Source: Planctomycetota bacterium (lineage in GTDB: Bacteria; Planctomycetota; SZUA-567; H5-PLA8). From it: a stretch of 51,661 bases of DNA. Positions 33,747 to 41,786 of this stretch are shown here, piece by piece. Within the stretch, counting starts at the first letter, position 1. Every line of letters starts with the position of its first letter. The notes below the pieces were generated by a model that worked only from the letters and a program-made list of their open reading frames with translations, was not told the origin of the DNA and made no database searches. Both the position numbers and the translations under genes were made by a program. The stretch lies in the NCBI GenBank assembly GCA_026184295.1, contig JAHCJK010000019.1, positions 1 through 51,661 on the forward strand, read 5' to 3'.

Positions 33747-35183
33747 ATGGACGTCACCTCCGAAAAGTTCGCCGAAAACGCCAACCGCGCGCTGCACGAC
33801 CCGGGCCTGCAGGCGGCGCTCAAGCGCGCGACCGGCAAGTTCGTGAACGAGCGCCTGCGCGCCGTCGCGGAGTTGCCCGGGTTCGAGGCGCTGCGCGAGC
33901 AGGGGCGCGCCATCAAGCAGGCGGCGCTCGACCGCCTCCCGCAACTCCTTGAAATATTCGAAGAGAAGGTGATCGAACGCGGCGGGTACGTGCACTGGGC
34001 GCGCGACGCCAGCGACGCGAACCAACTGGTGATCAACCTCGCGCGCTCCGAAGGCGTCAAAACCATCGTCAAATCGAAGTCGATGACGACCGAAGAGACG
34101 GGCCTGAACCACGCGCTGACCGAAGCGGGCTTCACGACCGTCGAGACCGACCTAGGCGAGTACATCCTCCAGCTCGACGAGGATTATCCTTCGCACATCA
34201 TCGCGCCGGCGGTGCACAAGACCAAGGAACAGGTCGCCGACATCTTCGAACGCACGCTGAAGGAAAAGAATCCGCCCGAGGCCGGCATCCCGGGCCTGAA
34301 CGCGATCGCGCGCCGCACGCTTCGCGAACGCTTCCTGAGCGCGGAGATGGGCATTACCGGGGCGAACTTCGCCGTCGCCGAGACGGGCACCATCGTGATC
34401 GTGGAGAACGAGGGCAACGCGGCGCTGGCGACCACGCTCCCGAAGATTCACGTCGCCGTCATCGGCATCGAGAAGATCGTCCCGCGTTTCAACGACCTGG
34501 CGGTGCTGCTCAAGCTGCTCCCGCGCAGCGCGACGGGCCAGCGCCTGACCAGCTACACCAATTTCCTGACCGGCCCCGCGAAGGAAGGCGAAGAAGGCCC
34601 GCAAAAGCTGCACGTGATCCTGCTCGACAACGGGCGCACGAGAATCTACGCCGACGACAAGCTGAATGGCAGCCTGCGCTGCATCCGCTGCGGCGCGTGC
34701 CTGAACGCGTGCCCCGTCTACCAGAAGACCGGCGGGCACGCCTACGGCTGGGTGTACCCGGGCCCGATCGGCGCGGTGATCAGCCCGCAGTACCTGGGCA
34801 TGGACCACGGGCACGTGCTGCCGTACGCGAGTTCGTTGTGCGGCGCGTGCTACGAAGTCTGCCCGGTCAAGATCGAGATTCCGCACATGCTGCTCGAACT
34901 GCGCAACCGCGTGGTCGAGAAGCCATCGCACGCCACCGGCGCGCCGGCCCGGCGAAATTTCTTCGAAGCGCTCTCGTTCAAGATCTTCGCGATCGCGGGG
35001 CGTTTCCCTTGGCTGTGGCAGGCGGCGACCACCGTCGGGCGTCATCTCCTGCGGGCCAAGGCCAGCGCGGGCGTGGTGGGCAAGGTTTCGCTGCCGGTGC
35101 TTTCGAACTGGACGCGCGAGCGCGACCTGCCGGAGCCGGCGCGCGAGAGTTTCCTGCAACAGTGGAAGGCGCGGCGGCCGTAG
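33747..35183 (+). CDS. lutB: L-lactate oxidation iron-sulfur subunit LutB
   Basis: This 478-aa protein has an N-terminal LUD-type domain (SMTTEETGLNHAL, VAETGTIVIVENEGNAAL) and a 4Fe-4S ferredoxin-like part with C312-IRC315-GAC318-LNAC322 and C365-GAC368-YEVC372. The C-terminal part has YAITGRFPWLWQ-like hydrophobic sequence before a basic end. LutB is the central electron-transfer subunit of the L-lactate oxidation complex. All eight expected cluster cysteines are visible or accounted for. It is 32 nt downstream of lhgO with a weak ribosome site. Length and order fit the family. Confidence 0.93.
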   Translation: MDVTSEKFAENANRALHDPGLQAALKRATGKFVNERLRAVAELPGFEALREQGRAIKQAALDRLPQLLEIFEEKVIERGGYVHWARDASDANQLVINLARSEGVKTIVKSKSMTTEETGLNHALTEAGFTTVETDLGEYILQLDEDYPSHIIAPAVHKTKEQVADIFERTLKEKNPPEAGIPGLNAIARRTLRERFLSAEMGITGANFAVAETGTIVIVENEGNAALATTLPKIHVAVIGIEKIVPRFNDLAVLLKLLPRSATGQRLTSYTNFLTGPAKEGEEGPQKLHVILLDNGRTRIYADDKLNGSLRCIRCGACLNACPVYQKTGGHAYGWVYPGPIGAVISPQYLGMDHGHVLPYASSLCGACYEVCPVKIEIPHMLLELRNRVVEKPSHATGAPARRNFFEALSFKIFAIAGRFPWLWQAATTVGRHLLRAKASAGVVGKVSLPVLSNWTRERDLPEPARESFLQQWKARRP

Positions 35184-35205
35184 CGCCGCGAACGGAAGGA
35201 GCGCG

Positions 35206-35958
35206 ATGAGCGCGCGGGACGAAATCCTGGATTCGCTGGGCGCCGCGGCCTCGCTGCCGGCCCGCAGCACGGGCGGCGCCTCGCCGCACACTTCGCAGGT
35301 GCTGCGCGCGGTGGCGGGCGCCAGCCTGTCCGGATTCTCGCGCGCCGTCAGCGCCGACTACAACGACGAGCAGGTGGACCGCTTCTGCGAACGCGTGCGC
35401 GCGGTGAAGGGGGAGGCCGAGCGCGCGGCCGATTCGTTCGCGGCCCGCGACCTGGTCAAGGCGCTGCTGACGCGCTGGGGGATTCGCGGCGTGGTCTACA
35501 ACGCCGACCCGCTGGTGATGGCCGTGGGCCTGCCCGCGCTGCTGGACGAACTGAAGATCGCGGCGCTGAAGCTCGACGGCGGCCCGGCCGAAGCGGCCTG
35601 GCGCGAGGAACTGGGCGCCGCCGCGCGCGAAAAACGCGAGCCCACCGTGCCGTGGGACCTGGCGGTGATCGGCTGCGAAGGCGCGATCGCCGAGTCGGGC
35701 ACCGTGATCCACCGCGCGGGCAAGGGCCACGGGCGCGGCGGCTGGCTGCTCAGCCAGTCGCAGCTCGTGCTCGTGGACGCGAACCAGCTCGTCCCCGACC
35801 TGGAGGCGCTCTTCGTCTCCGGCGGGGCGCTCGACCGCGACGACCTGCCGCGCGCGATCACGGCCGTCACCGGGCCGAGCCGCACGGCGGACATCGAACA
35901 GACGCTGACCGTGGGCGTGCACGGACCCGGGCGCTTCTGCGCCGTGGTCGTGGGCTAA
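35206..35958 (+). CDS. lutC: LUD-domain protein LutC
   Basis: This 250-aa protein has the LUD domain: LVKALLTRWGIRGVVYN, VIGCEGAIAESGTVI, then LVLVDANQLVPDLEALF and the highly conserved GPSRTADIEQTLTVGVHGP near 222-240. LutC is the third component of L-lactate oxidation, with lutA and lutB. AAGGAG precedes ATG 35206. The N-terminus (about 1-70) is variable, as usual. It is the last gene of the plus-strand unit and converges on a PhyH gene with 12 nt between. Confidence 0.9.
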   Translation: MSARDEILDSLGAAASLPARSTGGASPHTSQVLRAVAGASLSGFSRAVSADYNDEQVDRFCERVRAVKGEAERAADSFAARDLVKALLTRWGIRGVVYNADPLVMAVGLPALLDELKIAALKLDGGPAEAAWREELGAAAREKREPTVPWDLAVIGCEGAIAESGTVIHRAGKGHGRGGWLLSQSQLVLVDANQLVPDLEALFVSGGALDRDDLPRAITAVTGPSRTADIEQTLTVGVHGPGRFCAVVVG

Positions 35959-35970
35959 GGCGGCGGAACG

Positions 35971-36759
35971 CTACGCGCGGTAAATCACCGGACAATACAA
36001 CGGATCGTCCAGATGCGAGGCGTAGCCGTGGTCGGGCACGCTGGGAGCCGGGCGCGACTTTTCCGTGCGCATATGCAGCGCAAAGCTGCGGCGCGGCTGA
36101 GCCGTCCGGTTCGGGCCGCTGCCGTGAATCGTGTACTTGTGGTGGAAGCTCACCGCGCCCGCCGGCAGCAGTCCTTCCACTTCTTCCCACGCGGCGCCCG
36201 CGGGGATGGACATCGACTTGCGCAATTCCGCCAGGTCGCTGTTGAAGAAGTTCCCGCCTTCCAGCAGGCCCCACTGGTGCGACCCGCGCACAAACGCCAC
36301 GGGACCGATCTCCGGGGTGATGTCGCAGAGGGCCACCCAGGCGGTGAAGACTTCGCCTTCCCAGTATTTCCAGTACTGATAATCCTGATGCCAGCCGACG
36401 TTGCCGGCGTTCTCGCCGCCGGGCGGCTTAAAGAGAAGCTGCGTGGACCAGATCTGCACCATCTTGGCTCCGGTCACTTCCGCGGCCCAGCGTCCGATCG
36501 CGGGATGCGAGATCAGTTCCAGGATCGTGCGGTCGCTGAGCTGCGCGTTGTCGATCTTGCAGATCTTGCGCGGGTCGTCGCCGGGGTTCCAGCAGCGGCT
36601 GCCGGGCGCGACGCCGGTCTCGTACTCGCCGCGGATCACGGCGTCCATGCGCCCGACCGCGCGGCGCACCAGATCCTGAGGAATCGCCGGGGGCGAAAAG
36701 AAGAAGCCGTCGGCGGCGTAGCGTTCGGCGGCGGTGGCGGGCGCAAGCGTGCTCGGCAT
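35971..36759 (-). CDS. Phytanoyl-CoA dioxygenase (PhyH) family protein
   Basis: This 262-aa Fe(II)/2-oxoglutarate oxygenase has the metal motif WHQDYQ (H124, D126) and the distal His212 in IHGSGPNRT, with R224 in QPRRSFALH available to bind 2-oxoglutarate. The iron site is therefore complete. PhyH-like bacterial proteins hydroxylate diverse small molecules, so the substrate is open. It is the second of two PhyH genes on the minus strand; the two share only the core fold and motifs and are not recent copies by eye. A stem-loop lies between them. Confidence 0.9.
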   Translation of the reverse strand: MPSTLAPATAAERYAADGFFFSPPAIPQDLVRRAVGRMDAVIRGEYETGVAPGSRCWNPGDDPRKICKIDNAQLSDRTILELISHPAIGRWAAEVTGAKMVQIWSTQLLFKPPGGENAGNVGWHQDYQYWKYWEGEVFTAWVALCDITPEIGPVAFVRGSHQWGLLEGGNFFNSDLAELRKSMSIPAGAAWEEVEGLLPAGAVSFHHKYTIHGSGPNRTAQPRRSFALHMRTEKSRPAPSVPDHGYASHLDDPLYCPVIYRA

Positions 36760-36783
36760 CTGGGGCTCCCGTGTGAAAGCAGG

Positions 36784-36812
36784 AAGGACCGGACCCTGGG
36801 GGCCCGGCCCTT
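36784..36812 (-). terminator. Stem-loop between the two PhyH genes (possible weak terminator)
   Basis: On the minus strand AAGGGCCGG (36812-36804) pairs with CCGGTCCTT (36792-36784) with one G-U pair, and the interior can pair GGG/CCC around a 3-nt loop. The 3' side has only scattered T residues (TCCTTCCTGCTTTC), so termination would be partial at best. It might tune expression of the second oxygenase. Confidence 0.35.
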
Positions 36813-36850
36813 GCCTGCGGATTTCCCTGCGCGAAGCGGCGGCCCCGCGC

Positions 36851-37681
36851 TTATTCCTCGACGTACTTCGGCGCGGTCATGTTCACCTTCGGGCGCATCC
36901 CGCGCACCATCGGGCCGGGGCGGCCGAGCGACTGGCCTTCGGTCTGCGTGTTTTCGGGATCGCGGTAGCCGACGCGCACCAGGCGGCGGGTCTTGCTGGT
37001 CACGTTGATGTGCGAGCCGTGAATCGTGTGGATGTTGAAGATGACCACGTCGCCGCGCTTGGCCGGCACCGCGACGGTGTCTTCCAGGCTGTACTTGTCG
37101 GTCGGGAGGTGCGGGGTGCACCCGCCTTCGGGCGTGCGGGTGATGTGTTCGAGCGCGCCGAGCTTGTGGCTGCCGTCCATGAAGCGGATTTCGCCATTGT
37201 CGTGGCAGGTGTCGTCCAGGTGCACGAGCACGTCGATGTAGCGGCCGTCCGCGTGCTTGTAGAAGGCCCAGTCCTGGTGCATGGGGAACGGATGGCCGGT
37301 CTCGGGCGGCTTGGCGTGGAGCGTGCTGTGGTGGAGTTCGACGTTTTCGCCCAGGATGTCCTGCATGCTGTCGCAGAGGATCTGGTTGTTCACGGCGTCG
37401 TTCCAGGAGCGCGCGTAAAGCTGGAGGTCGTGCATCGCGATGAGCTTGGACTTCTTCTCGGTCGCTTCGTCCATGTAGACCTTGCGCCACGGGCCCGTCC
37501 AGCCGGCTTCCTTGGTGGCCCAGAGATCGATCAGGGTCATCAGGTCGCGGTCCATCGCGTCGATCTGTTCCTTGTTGAAAACCTTGGGGATGTGCAGGTA
37601 GCCGTGCTCGTTGTAGAAATCGACCTGTTCCTGCGTCAGGTGGAGCAGCTTGCGTTCGACGGCGGGGGCGAGAGCGGGCAT
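36851..37681 (-). CDS. Phytanoyl-CoA dioxygenase (PhyH) family protein
   Basis: This 276-aa oxygenase has iron ligands H135-Q-D137 (PMHQDWAFYKH) and His211 in IHGSHINVT, with an Arg at 222-223 for 2-oxoglutarate. The start at 37681 is chosen because AAGGAG (minus strand, 37696-37691) is 9 nt before it; the ATG at 37690 touches the site, and 37726 is upstream of it. Typical PhyH residues LHAKPPETGHPFPMHQDW and FMDGSHKLG are conserved. It lies 256 nt below the AraC-type gene on the same strand, so that regulator probably controls it, in the usual style of AraC activators of neighbouring catabolic genes. Substrate unknown. Confidence 0.9.
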   Translation of the reverse strand: MPALAPAVERKLLHLTQEQVDFYNEHGYLHIPKVFNKEQIDAMDRDLMTLIDLWATKEAGWTGPWRKVYMDEATEKKSKLIAMHDLQLYARSWNDAVNNQILCDSMQDILGENVELHHSTLHAKPPETGHPFPMHQDWAFYKHADGRYIDVLVHLDDTCHDNGEIRFMDGSHKLGALEHITRTPEGGCTPHLPTDKYSLEDTVAVPAKRGDVVIFNIHTIHGSHINVTSKTRRLVRVGYRDPENTQTEGQSLGRPGPMVRGMRPKVNMTAPKYVEE

Positions 37682-37937
37682 GTCGGGCATCTCCTTGGTA
37701 TTTTGATGGCTCGGTTTCGCTTCCAAAATTCCGCCGCGTCTGTGCCGCAGCGATGGAATTACTTACCCTGCGAATCGTCCTACAGCTATTGAGGGGTTGG
37801 GACGCGGATGTTTGAAATACGGACACGCGATACAAATACTTAATAGGCAATGGTTTATAAATAATTATTCATTGTTCGAAATCCGGCCATGCTTTTTCGA
37901 GGTCGCGCCAACCGTCTCCGAACGTCCGTGGCCTGCG
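37682..37937 (-). promoter_or_regulatory. AT-rich spacer between AraC-type regulator and PhyH gene
   Basis: This 256-bp gap is distinctly AT-rich around 37830-37885 compared with the GC-rich genes on both sides. No terminator hairpin is seen after the AraC gene, and no small gene is convincing. TATTTATAA-like stretches on the minus strand may be the promoter of the downstream PhyH gene. I could not place clear -35 and -10 pairs. Confidence 0.4.
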
Positions 37938-39023
37938 CTATTTGCGTTTTTTCATGGGACGTTCGATATGCCCGGGCTTTTTTCCCGGCGCGGCGGGGAT
38001 GGGCGACCGTTCCGGGTCGGCGAAGCGCGTGCCGCCGCGCTCGCGGAACTGCGCAGGCGGGAGCCCCGCGTGCTTGCGAAAGACGGTCGTGAAATAGCGC
38101 ACGTCCGGGAAGCCGACGCGTTCGGCGATTTCTTTGATCGGGAGGCTCCGGTCGAGCAGCAGTTGCGCGGCGGAAGCCATGCGCATCTCGGTCAGCGCGT
38201 CGATGGGCGTCTTCTTCGCGTGCTTGGTAAAGACGCGCGTGAAATGCCGGTCGCTCAGGTTCACCTGCGCGGCGATGTCCTGGATCGAGAGGTTGCGCAT
38301 CAGGTTGTCGCGCATGTAGCGCGTCGCCTGTTCCACCAGGGCCGCGTCGGGGTCCTGGGCGCGCGGCGCGACGGCCTCGCCCGGCAGCGCCTCGGGCAGG
38401 CTGGCGCGCGCGGTATCCAGGATCAGCTTGGACGCGAGCGCTTCCACCACGCCGGCAAAGCCGGGCTCGCGGCGGGAGATCTCCTCGCTCAGCAGTTCCA
38501 GCGTGCGCTCCATGCCGGGCACGCGCGCACTGACCCAGTGCTTCGAGTCCACGAACGCATGCAGGAGCCGGTCGAGGGCCTCGTCGCGGGCGGTCTCGCG
38601 CGGCGAAAGCAGGCGCTCGGGCGGCTTGGGTCCGGCGTCGCGCACCAGGGTGTACGACCAGAAGTAGATGCCGAGCGGGTCGTCCTCGTCGGCGATGATC
38701 TCGTGTTCTTCGCGCGGCTTGGCGATGAAGACATCGCCGCGCTTGAGCGGGTAATCGGTTCCCAGCATGCGGAAGAGCCCGCGCCCGGCGAAGGCGTAGC
38801 AGATCTCGTAATAGGTGTGCGCGTGGAGGTAATTGCGCCACCACTTGGTCCGGTCGATGAAACCCCAGCTCAGGAATTCGACGTTGAAGGAGCCGAGCCG
38901 GAAGTGGATGGGCAGGCGGTTGAGTTCGGTATGGCGCGCGCGCGGAATGCCGGGGATGCCTTCGCCTTCGCGCGCGGCCTCGCTCACCGGCGCGGAAGCC
39001 TGGACGGGAACCCGCTCGTTCAT
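37938..39023 (-). CDS. AraC-family transcriptional regulator with cupin-like sensor
   Basis: This 361-aa regulator has an N-terminal cupin-type domain (RNYLHAHTYYEICYAFAGRGLFRMLGTDYPLKRGDVFIAKPREEHEI, about 65-120) and a C-terminal double HTH: IQDIAAQVNLSDRHFTRVFTKHAKKTP and IKEIAERVGFPDVRYFTTVFRKHAGLPP. These are standard AraC elements. The start ATG 39023 is chosen from the domain layout; a longer frame reaches 39149 but covers the terminator. No strong ribosome site is visible. The gene is upstream of two PhyH genes on the same strand and likely regulates them in response to a sugar or similar ligand. Confidence 0.9.
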   Translation of the reverse strand: MNERVPVQASAPVSEAAREGEGIPGIPRARHTELNRLPIHFRLGSFNVEFLSWGFIDRTKWWRNYLHAHTYYEICYAFAGRGLFRMLGTDYPLKRGDVFIAKPREEHEIIADEDDPLGIYFWSYTLVRDAGPKPPERLLSPRETARDEALDRLLHAFVDSKHWVSARVPGMERTLELLSEEISRREPGFAGVVEALASKLILDTARASLPEALPGEAVAPRAQDPDAALVEQATRYMRDNLMRNLSIQDIAAQVNLSDRHFTRVFTKHAKKTPIDALTEMRMASAAQLLLDRSLPIKEIAERVGFPDVRYFTTVFRKHAGLPPAQFRERGGTRFADPERSPIPAAPGKKPGHIERPMKKRK

Positions 39024-39108
39024 GGGCCTATTGTAAAATACGGACGCCGGATTGGTAGCCCTTTGCGGGCGGAATCGGGCGTCGGAATCGGCGACAAGGC
39101 CTGCGGAG

Positions 39109-39142
39109 TAAAAAAACGCGGGACGGCCGAAGCCGTCCCGCG
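39109..39142 (-). terminator. Intrinsic terminator with UUCG tetraloop
   Basis: The stem 39117-39127/39132-39142 is an 11-bp perfect GC-rich helix. On the minus strand the loop is TTCG and the stem is followed by seven T residues (39116-39110). This is a textbook Rho-independent terminator for the isomerase gene that ends at 39169, and it isolates the AraC gene downstream. Confidence 0.93.
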
Positions 39143-39168
39143 CGTGCATCGTGGACCTGCCGGGCGGA

Positions 39169-39918
39169 CTACTTGTTGCCGGCGGCGAGCTTGTTCTGGG
39201 TCAGGTAGGCGTAACTGTCCTTCACGGCCTGAACCATGTCGGTGTCGCAGCGGTCGAGTTCGACGCTGTACCATTCGACCTTGCTGGCTTCGGCGGCGGC
39301 GAGGCAGCCCTTCACGTCCACCTTGCCCTTGCCGACGGCGGTCATGGCCTTGTCCTTGTCGCAGGGGCCGTCCTTGACGTGGAGCAGGAAGGTCTTGTCG
39401 GCGTACTTCTTGATGTTCGCGACGGGATCCTGGCCGCTCGTCTGCACCCAGTAGATGTCCTGCTGCCAGCCGACGTCGGGGCAGAGCTTGGTGAGCAGTT
39501 CGGCGCGCGAAGGCGTCGCGAATTCCCACCAGTGGTTGTGCAGGAGGACCTTCAGGCCGGCCTTGCCGAAGCGCGCGGTGGCGTCGTTGATGGTCTCGCT
39601 GAGCTTCTTGACGCCGTCGTCGCTGTCGAACGCGTCGCGCGGCGGGCTGGTGACGACGTACTTGTAGCCGAAGGTCTGCGCGTCGCCGATGATCGCGGCT
39701 TCGTTCTTCTTGTCGAAGACCCCGACGTGGGCGCCGGCGATGCCGAGCTTGTACTCGCCCAGAATCTTCTTCACGTCGGCGGCGGGAATATCGTGCAGGC
39801 CGGCGAGTTCGACGCCCTTGTAACCGATGTCGGCCACCAGTTTCAGGATCGCGGGAAAGCCCTGCTTCTTGATCTCGTCGCGCAGGGTGTAAAGTTGGAT
39901 CGAGAGCGGCTTAGGCAT
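39169..39918 (-). CDS. Sugar-phosphate isomerase/epimerase-like TIM barrel (AP endonuclease family 2 fold)
   Basis: This 249-aa protein has the xylose-isomerase-like barrel: SIQLYTLRDEI, VELAGLHDI (ligand Glu), IAGAHVGVFD, LLHNHWWEF, DIYWVQTSG, LHVKDG and WYSVELD. These match divalent-metal ligands of the family. The ATG at 39918 follows GAGGAG. No signal peptide is evident, although many Planctomycetota homologs are exported. The substrate is probably a sugar or inositol-type compound. It is transcribed alone, ending in a strong terminator. Upstream, between 39919 and 40093, lie a 7-bp-arm hairpin and two ACGTAA direct repeats. Confidence 0.87.
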   Translation of the reverse strand: MPKPLSIQLYTLRDEIKKQGFPAILKLVADIGYKGVELAGLHDIPAADVKKILGEYKLGIAGAHVGVFDKKNEAAIIGDAQTFGYKYVVTSPPRDAFDSDDGVKKLSETINDATARFGKAGLKVLLHNHWWEFATPSRAELLTKLCPDVGWQQDIYWVQTSGQDPVANIKKYADKTFLLHVKDGPCDKDKAMTAVGKGKVDVKGCLAAAEASKVEWYSVELDRCDTDMVQAVKDSYAYLTQNKLAAGNK

Positions 39919-39936
39919 GACAGTCTCCTCGGAGGC

Positions 39937-39953
39937 GCGGAACACGGTTCCGC
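39937..39953. promoter_or_regulatory. Inverted repeat upstream of the isomerase gene
   Basis: GCGGAAC (39937-39943), loop ACG, GTTCCGC (39947-39953) is a perfect 7-bp pair 19 nt before the isomerase start. Two AAACGTAA-type repeats (about 39954-39961 and 39965-39972) follow toward the divergent genes. It may be an operator or an mRNA leader hairpin. The rest of the gap (to 40093) has a TGTATAGG near 40050-40060 that may be a -10 for the plus-strand unit. Confidence 0.4.
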
Positions 39954-40093
39954 AAACGTAACAAAACGTAATCTATTCTCACAAAACATCACAGGCAAGC
40001 GGATTCCTCGCAGGGCATGGCGGCGCTTCGAAGGAAAGGCGGCTATTCTTTTACTGTATAGGAAAGGTGAGGCAAGGCAGGGTTGGGACGAAG

Positions 40094-40585
40094 ATGGCTT
40101 GGTTTATTTCTATCCTCTTTACTGGCCTTATCTTGGCAGGCACCGTTGGAACTTACATTTCCAATGCCCGCGTGCTGCACCTGTTGCAGGTGAGTGTCGT
40201 GACGCTGGCCATCGCGGTGCCGCTCTTTTTGGATTGGCTGCGCATGCAGCGCGAACTCTTCGTCCAGCGGGAGGCCGCCGCGCGCCCGCGCCTGACGCTC
40301 GCGCAGACCCTGCTCGTGCTTTTCGCGGCCAGCGTCGAACTCGGCGGCGCGGTGAACGTACTACAGGAGGCCCGCCCGGTGCTGGGCGTGCTCCTGATGG
40401 TGCTGACGCCGGTGTTTCTGTACGTGGTGCTGGAAACGATGGAGGTGCGCGGGCCGTTTTCGATCTACCGCCGCAAGATCGAACTTCCGGAAGGCGACGG
40501 GCTCTTCTGGACCGACGAACCGGTCCCGCCGCGCGAAGAAACCGTTCCCCAGGCGCGGGAGGCCGAACGTGACCGACGGGCTTGA
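40094..40585 (+). CDS. Small membrane protein, four helices, unknown function
   Basis: This 163-aa protein has four hydrophobic helices (about 2-22, 28-50, 68-92 and 94-118) and a polar C-terminal tail of about 40 residues (YRRKIELPEGDGLFWTDEPVPPREETVPQ). I do not recognise a family. It is the first gene of a four-gene set that ends in the ABC-2/CPBP fusion, and it overlaps the next gene by 17 nt. A role as an accessory to the transporter is possible but inferred only from position. The chosen start (ATG 40094) fits the first helix better than the upstream GTG at 40067. Confidence 0.65.
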   Translation: MAWFISILFTGLILAGTVGTYISNARVLHLLQVSVVTLAIAVPLFLDWLRMQRELFVQREAAARPRLTLAQTLLVLFAASVELGGAVNVLQEARPVLGVLLMVLTPVFLYVVLETMEVRGPFSIYRRKIELPEGDGLFWTDEPVPPREETVPQAREAERDRRA

Positions 40586-40904
40586 TACCGAACGACTCTT
40601 CCCCGTCCTGCTGGCCACGGCCGTGCTCTGGTTCGGCGTAGGCGGGTTCTGGCTGGAGAACCTCAAGGAGCAGTGCCGGCTCGAAGGGCGCCTGTTCGAA
40701 TTCCGCCTGCCGCTGCAGCAGTGGATGGTGCTGGCGCTGGGGCTCAGCATTCAAGTCGGGCTGCTGGTGAAGTACGCGACCGCCTCCGGCTTCGGGTGGA
40801 TGCTCTTCGTTTTCATGCCCCCGCTGATCTCGTGGGGCCTGCTGGAAGCCATCCGCCCGATCACCCGGCCCGCGCAGGAACCCAAGGACCCGGACTGGGA
40901 TTAA
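40569..40904 (+). CDS. Small membrane protein, three helices, unknown function
   Basis: This 111-aa protein starts with GTG and has hydrophobic stretches LFPVLLATAVLWFGVGGFW, WMVLALGLSIQVGLLVKYA and WMLFVFMPPLISWGLLEA. The C-terminus is short and charged (PAQEPKDPDWD). No family is recognised. It overlaps the first small membrane gene by 17 nt, so the two are probably translated together. 27 nt downstream is the ABC ATPase. Confidence 0.6.
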   Translation: MTDGLDTERLFPVLLATAVLWFGVGGFWLENLKEQCRLEGRLFEFRLPLQQWMVLALGLSIQVGLLVKYATASGFGWMLFVFMPPLISWGLLEAIRPITRPAQEPKDPDWD

Positions 40905-40931
40905 ATCGCCGATTGAAGCCCCTCTCCCCCC

Positions 40932-41786
40932 ATGGTATCGCAGGCATTGATGATTGAGATCGCGGGCCTCGAGAAGACCTTCTTCACCCACAAAGGCGAA
41001 CTCCTTTGCGCGGTCGGCGGCCTCTCGCTCTCCGTCGCGCGCGGCGAAGTCTACGGGCTGCTCGGGCCGAACGGCGCGGGCAAGACGACCACGCTGCGCA
41101 TGCTCGCGGGGCTGATGACGCCCACCGCCGGGCGCATCCGCGTGGACGGCGTCGCGGCCATCGACGCCGAACGCGGCATCTGGGAACCGATGGCGCTGAA
41201 GGAACGCATCGGCTTCCTGACCGCGAACACGGGGCTGTACGGGCGCCTTTCCCCCCGCGAAGTGCTCGACTACTTCGGCGAACTGCGCGGGCTCTCCGGC
41301 GCGACGCTACGCCAGCAGACCGAACGCTGGATCGCCCTGCTGGAAATCGGGGAATTCGCCGAACGGCGCTGCGAAGGGCTCTCCACGGGGCAGAAGCAGC
41401 GCGTGCAGATCGCGCGCACGCTGGTGGGCGACCCGCCCGTCCTGGTGCTCGACGAACCGACGCACGGCCTGGACGTCCTTTCCAACCAGCTCATCCTCAA
41501 CTTCATCGCCGAAGCAGGTCGGCAGGGGCGCACGATCGTGCTCTCGACGCACCACCTCGACGAGGTCGAGGAGGTCTGCCAGCGCTTCGGGCTCATGTAC
41601 AAAGGCAAGATGATCGCCGAAGGCACCCTGCCCGAACTGCGCGCCGCGTCTGGGAAGGAACGCCTCAGCGCGATCTTCCGCGAACTGGTCGCTCGCGTGG
41701 ATATGGCCACCCGCGGCAGCAGCGTCACGCTGGCCGCGGTCGAGGCCCCCAGCGCGCCTCCGCCCGAACCGGGAGGCACGGCATGA
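40932..41786 (+). CDS. ABC transporter ATPase (NatA/CcmA-like)
   Basis: This 284-aa ATPase has Walker A GPNGAGKTT (45-53), signature LSTGQKQR, Walker B VLVLDEPTHGLD and the switch His in LSTHHLDEVEEV. It fits the DrrA/NatA class that pairs with ABC-2 permeases. LSTGQ replaces the commoner LSGGQ but is usual in NatA-type proteins. The Pro-rich tail is variable. ATG 40932 is used here; ATG 40950 is also possible, since neither has a clear Shine-Dalgarno. The stop overlaps the next start by 4 nt (ATGA), indicating a two-component transporter. It probably exports Na+, a lipid, a drug or a peptide. Confidence 0.92.
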   Translation: MVSQALMIEIAGLEKTFFTHKGELLCAVGGLSLSVARGEVYGLLGPNGAGKTTTLRMLAGLMTPTAGRIRVDGVAAIDAERGIWEPMALKERIGFLTANTGLYGRLSPREVLDYFGELRGLSGATLRQQTERWIALLEIGEFAERRCEGLSTGQKQRVQIARTLVGDPPVLVLDEPTHGLDVLSNQLILNFIAEAGRQGRTIVLSTHHLDEVEEVCQRFGLMYKGKMIAEGTLPELRAASGKERLSAIFRELVARVDMATRGSSVTLAAVEAPSAPPPEPGGTA

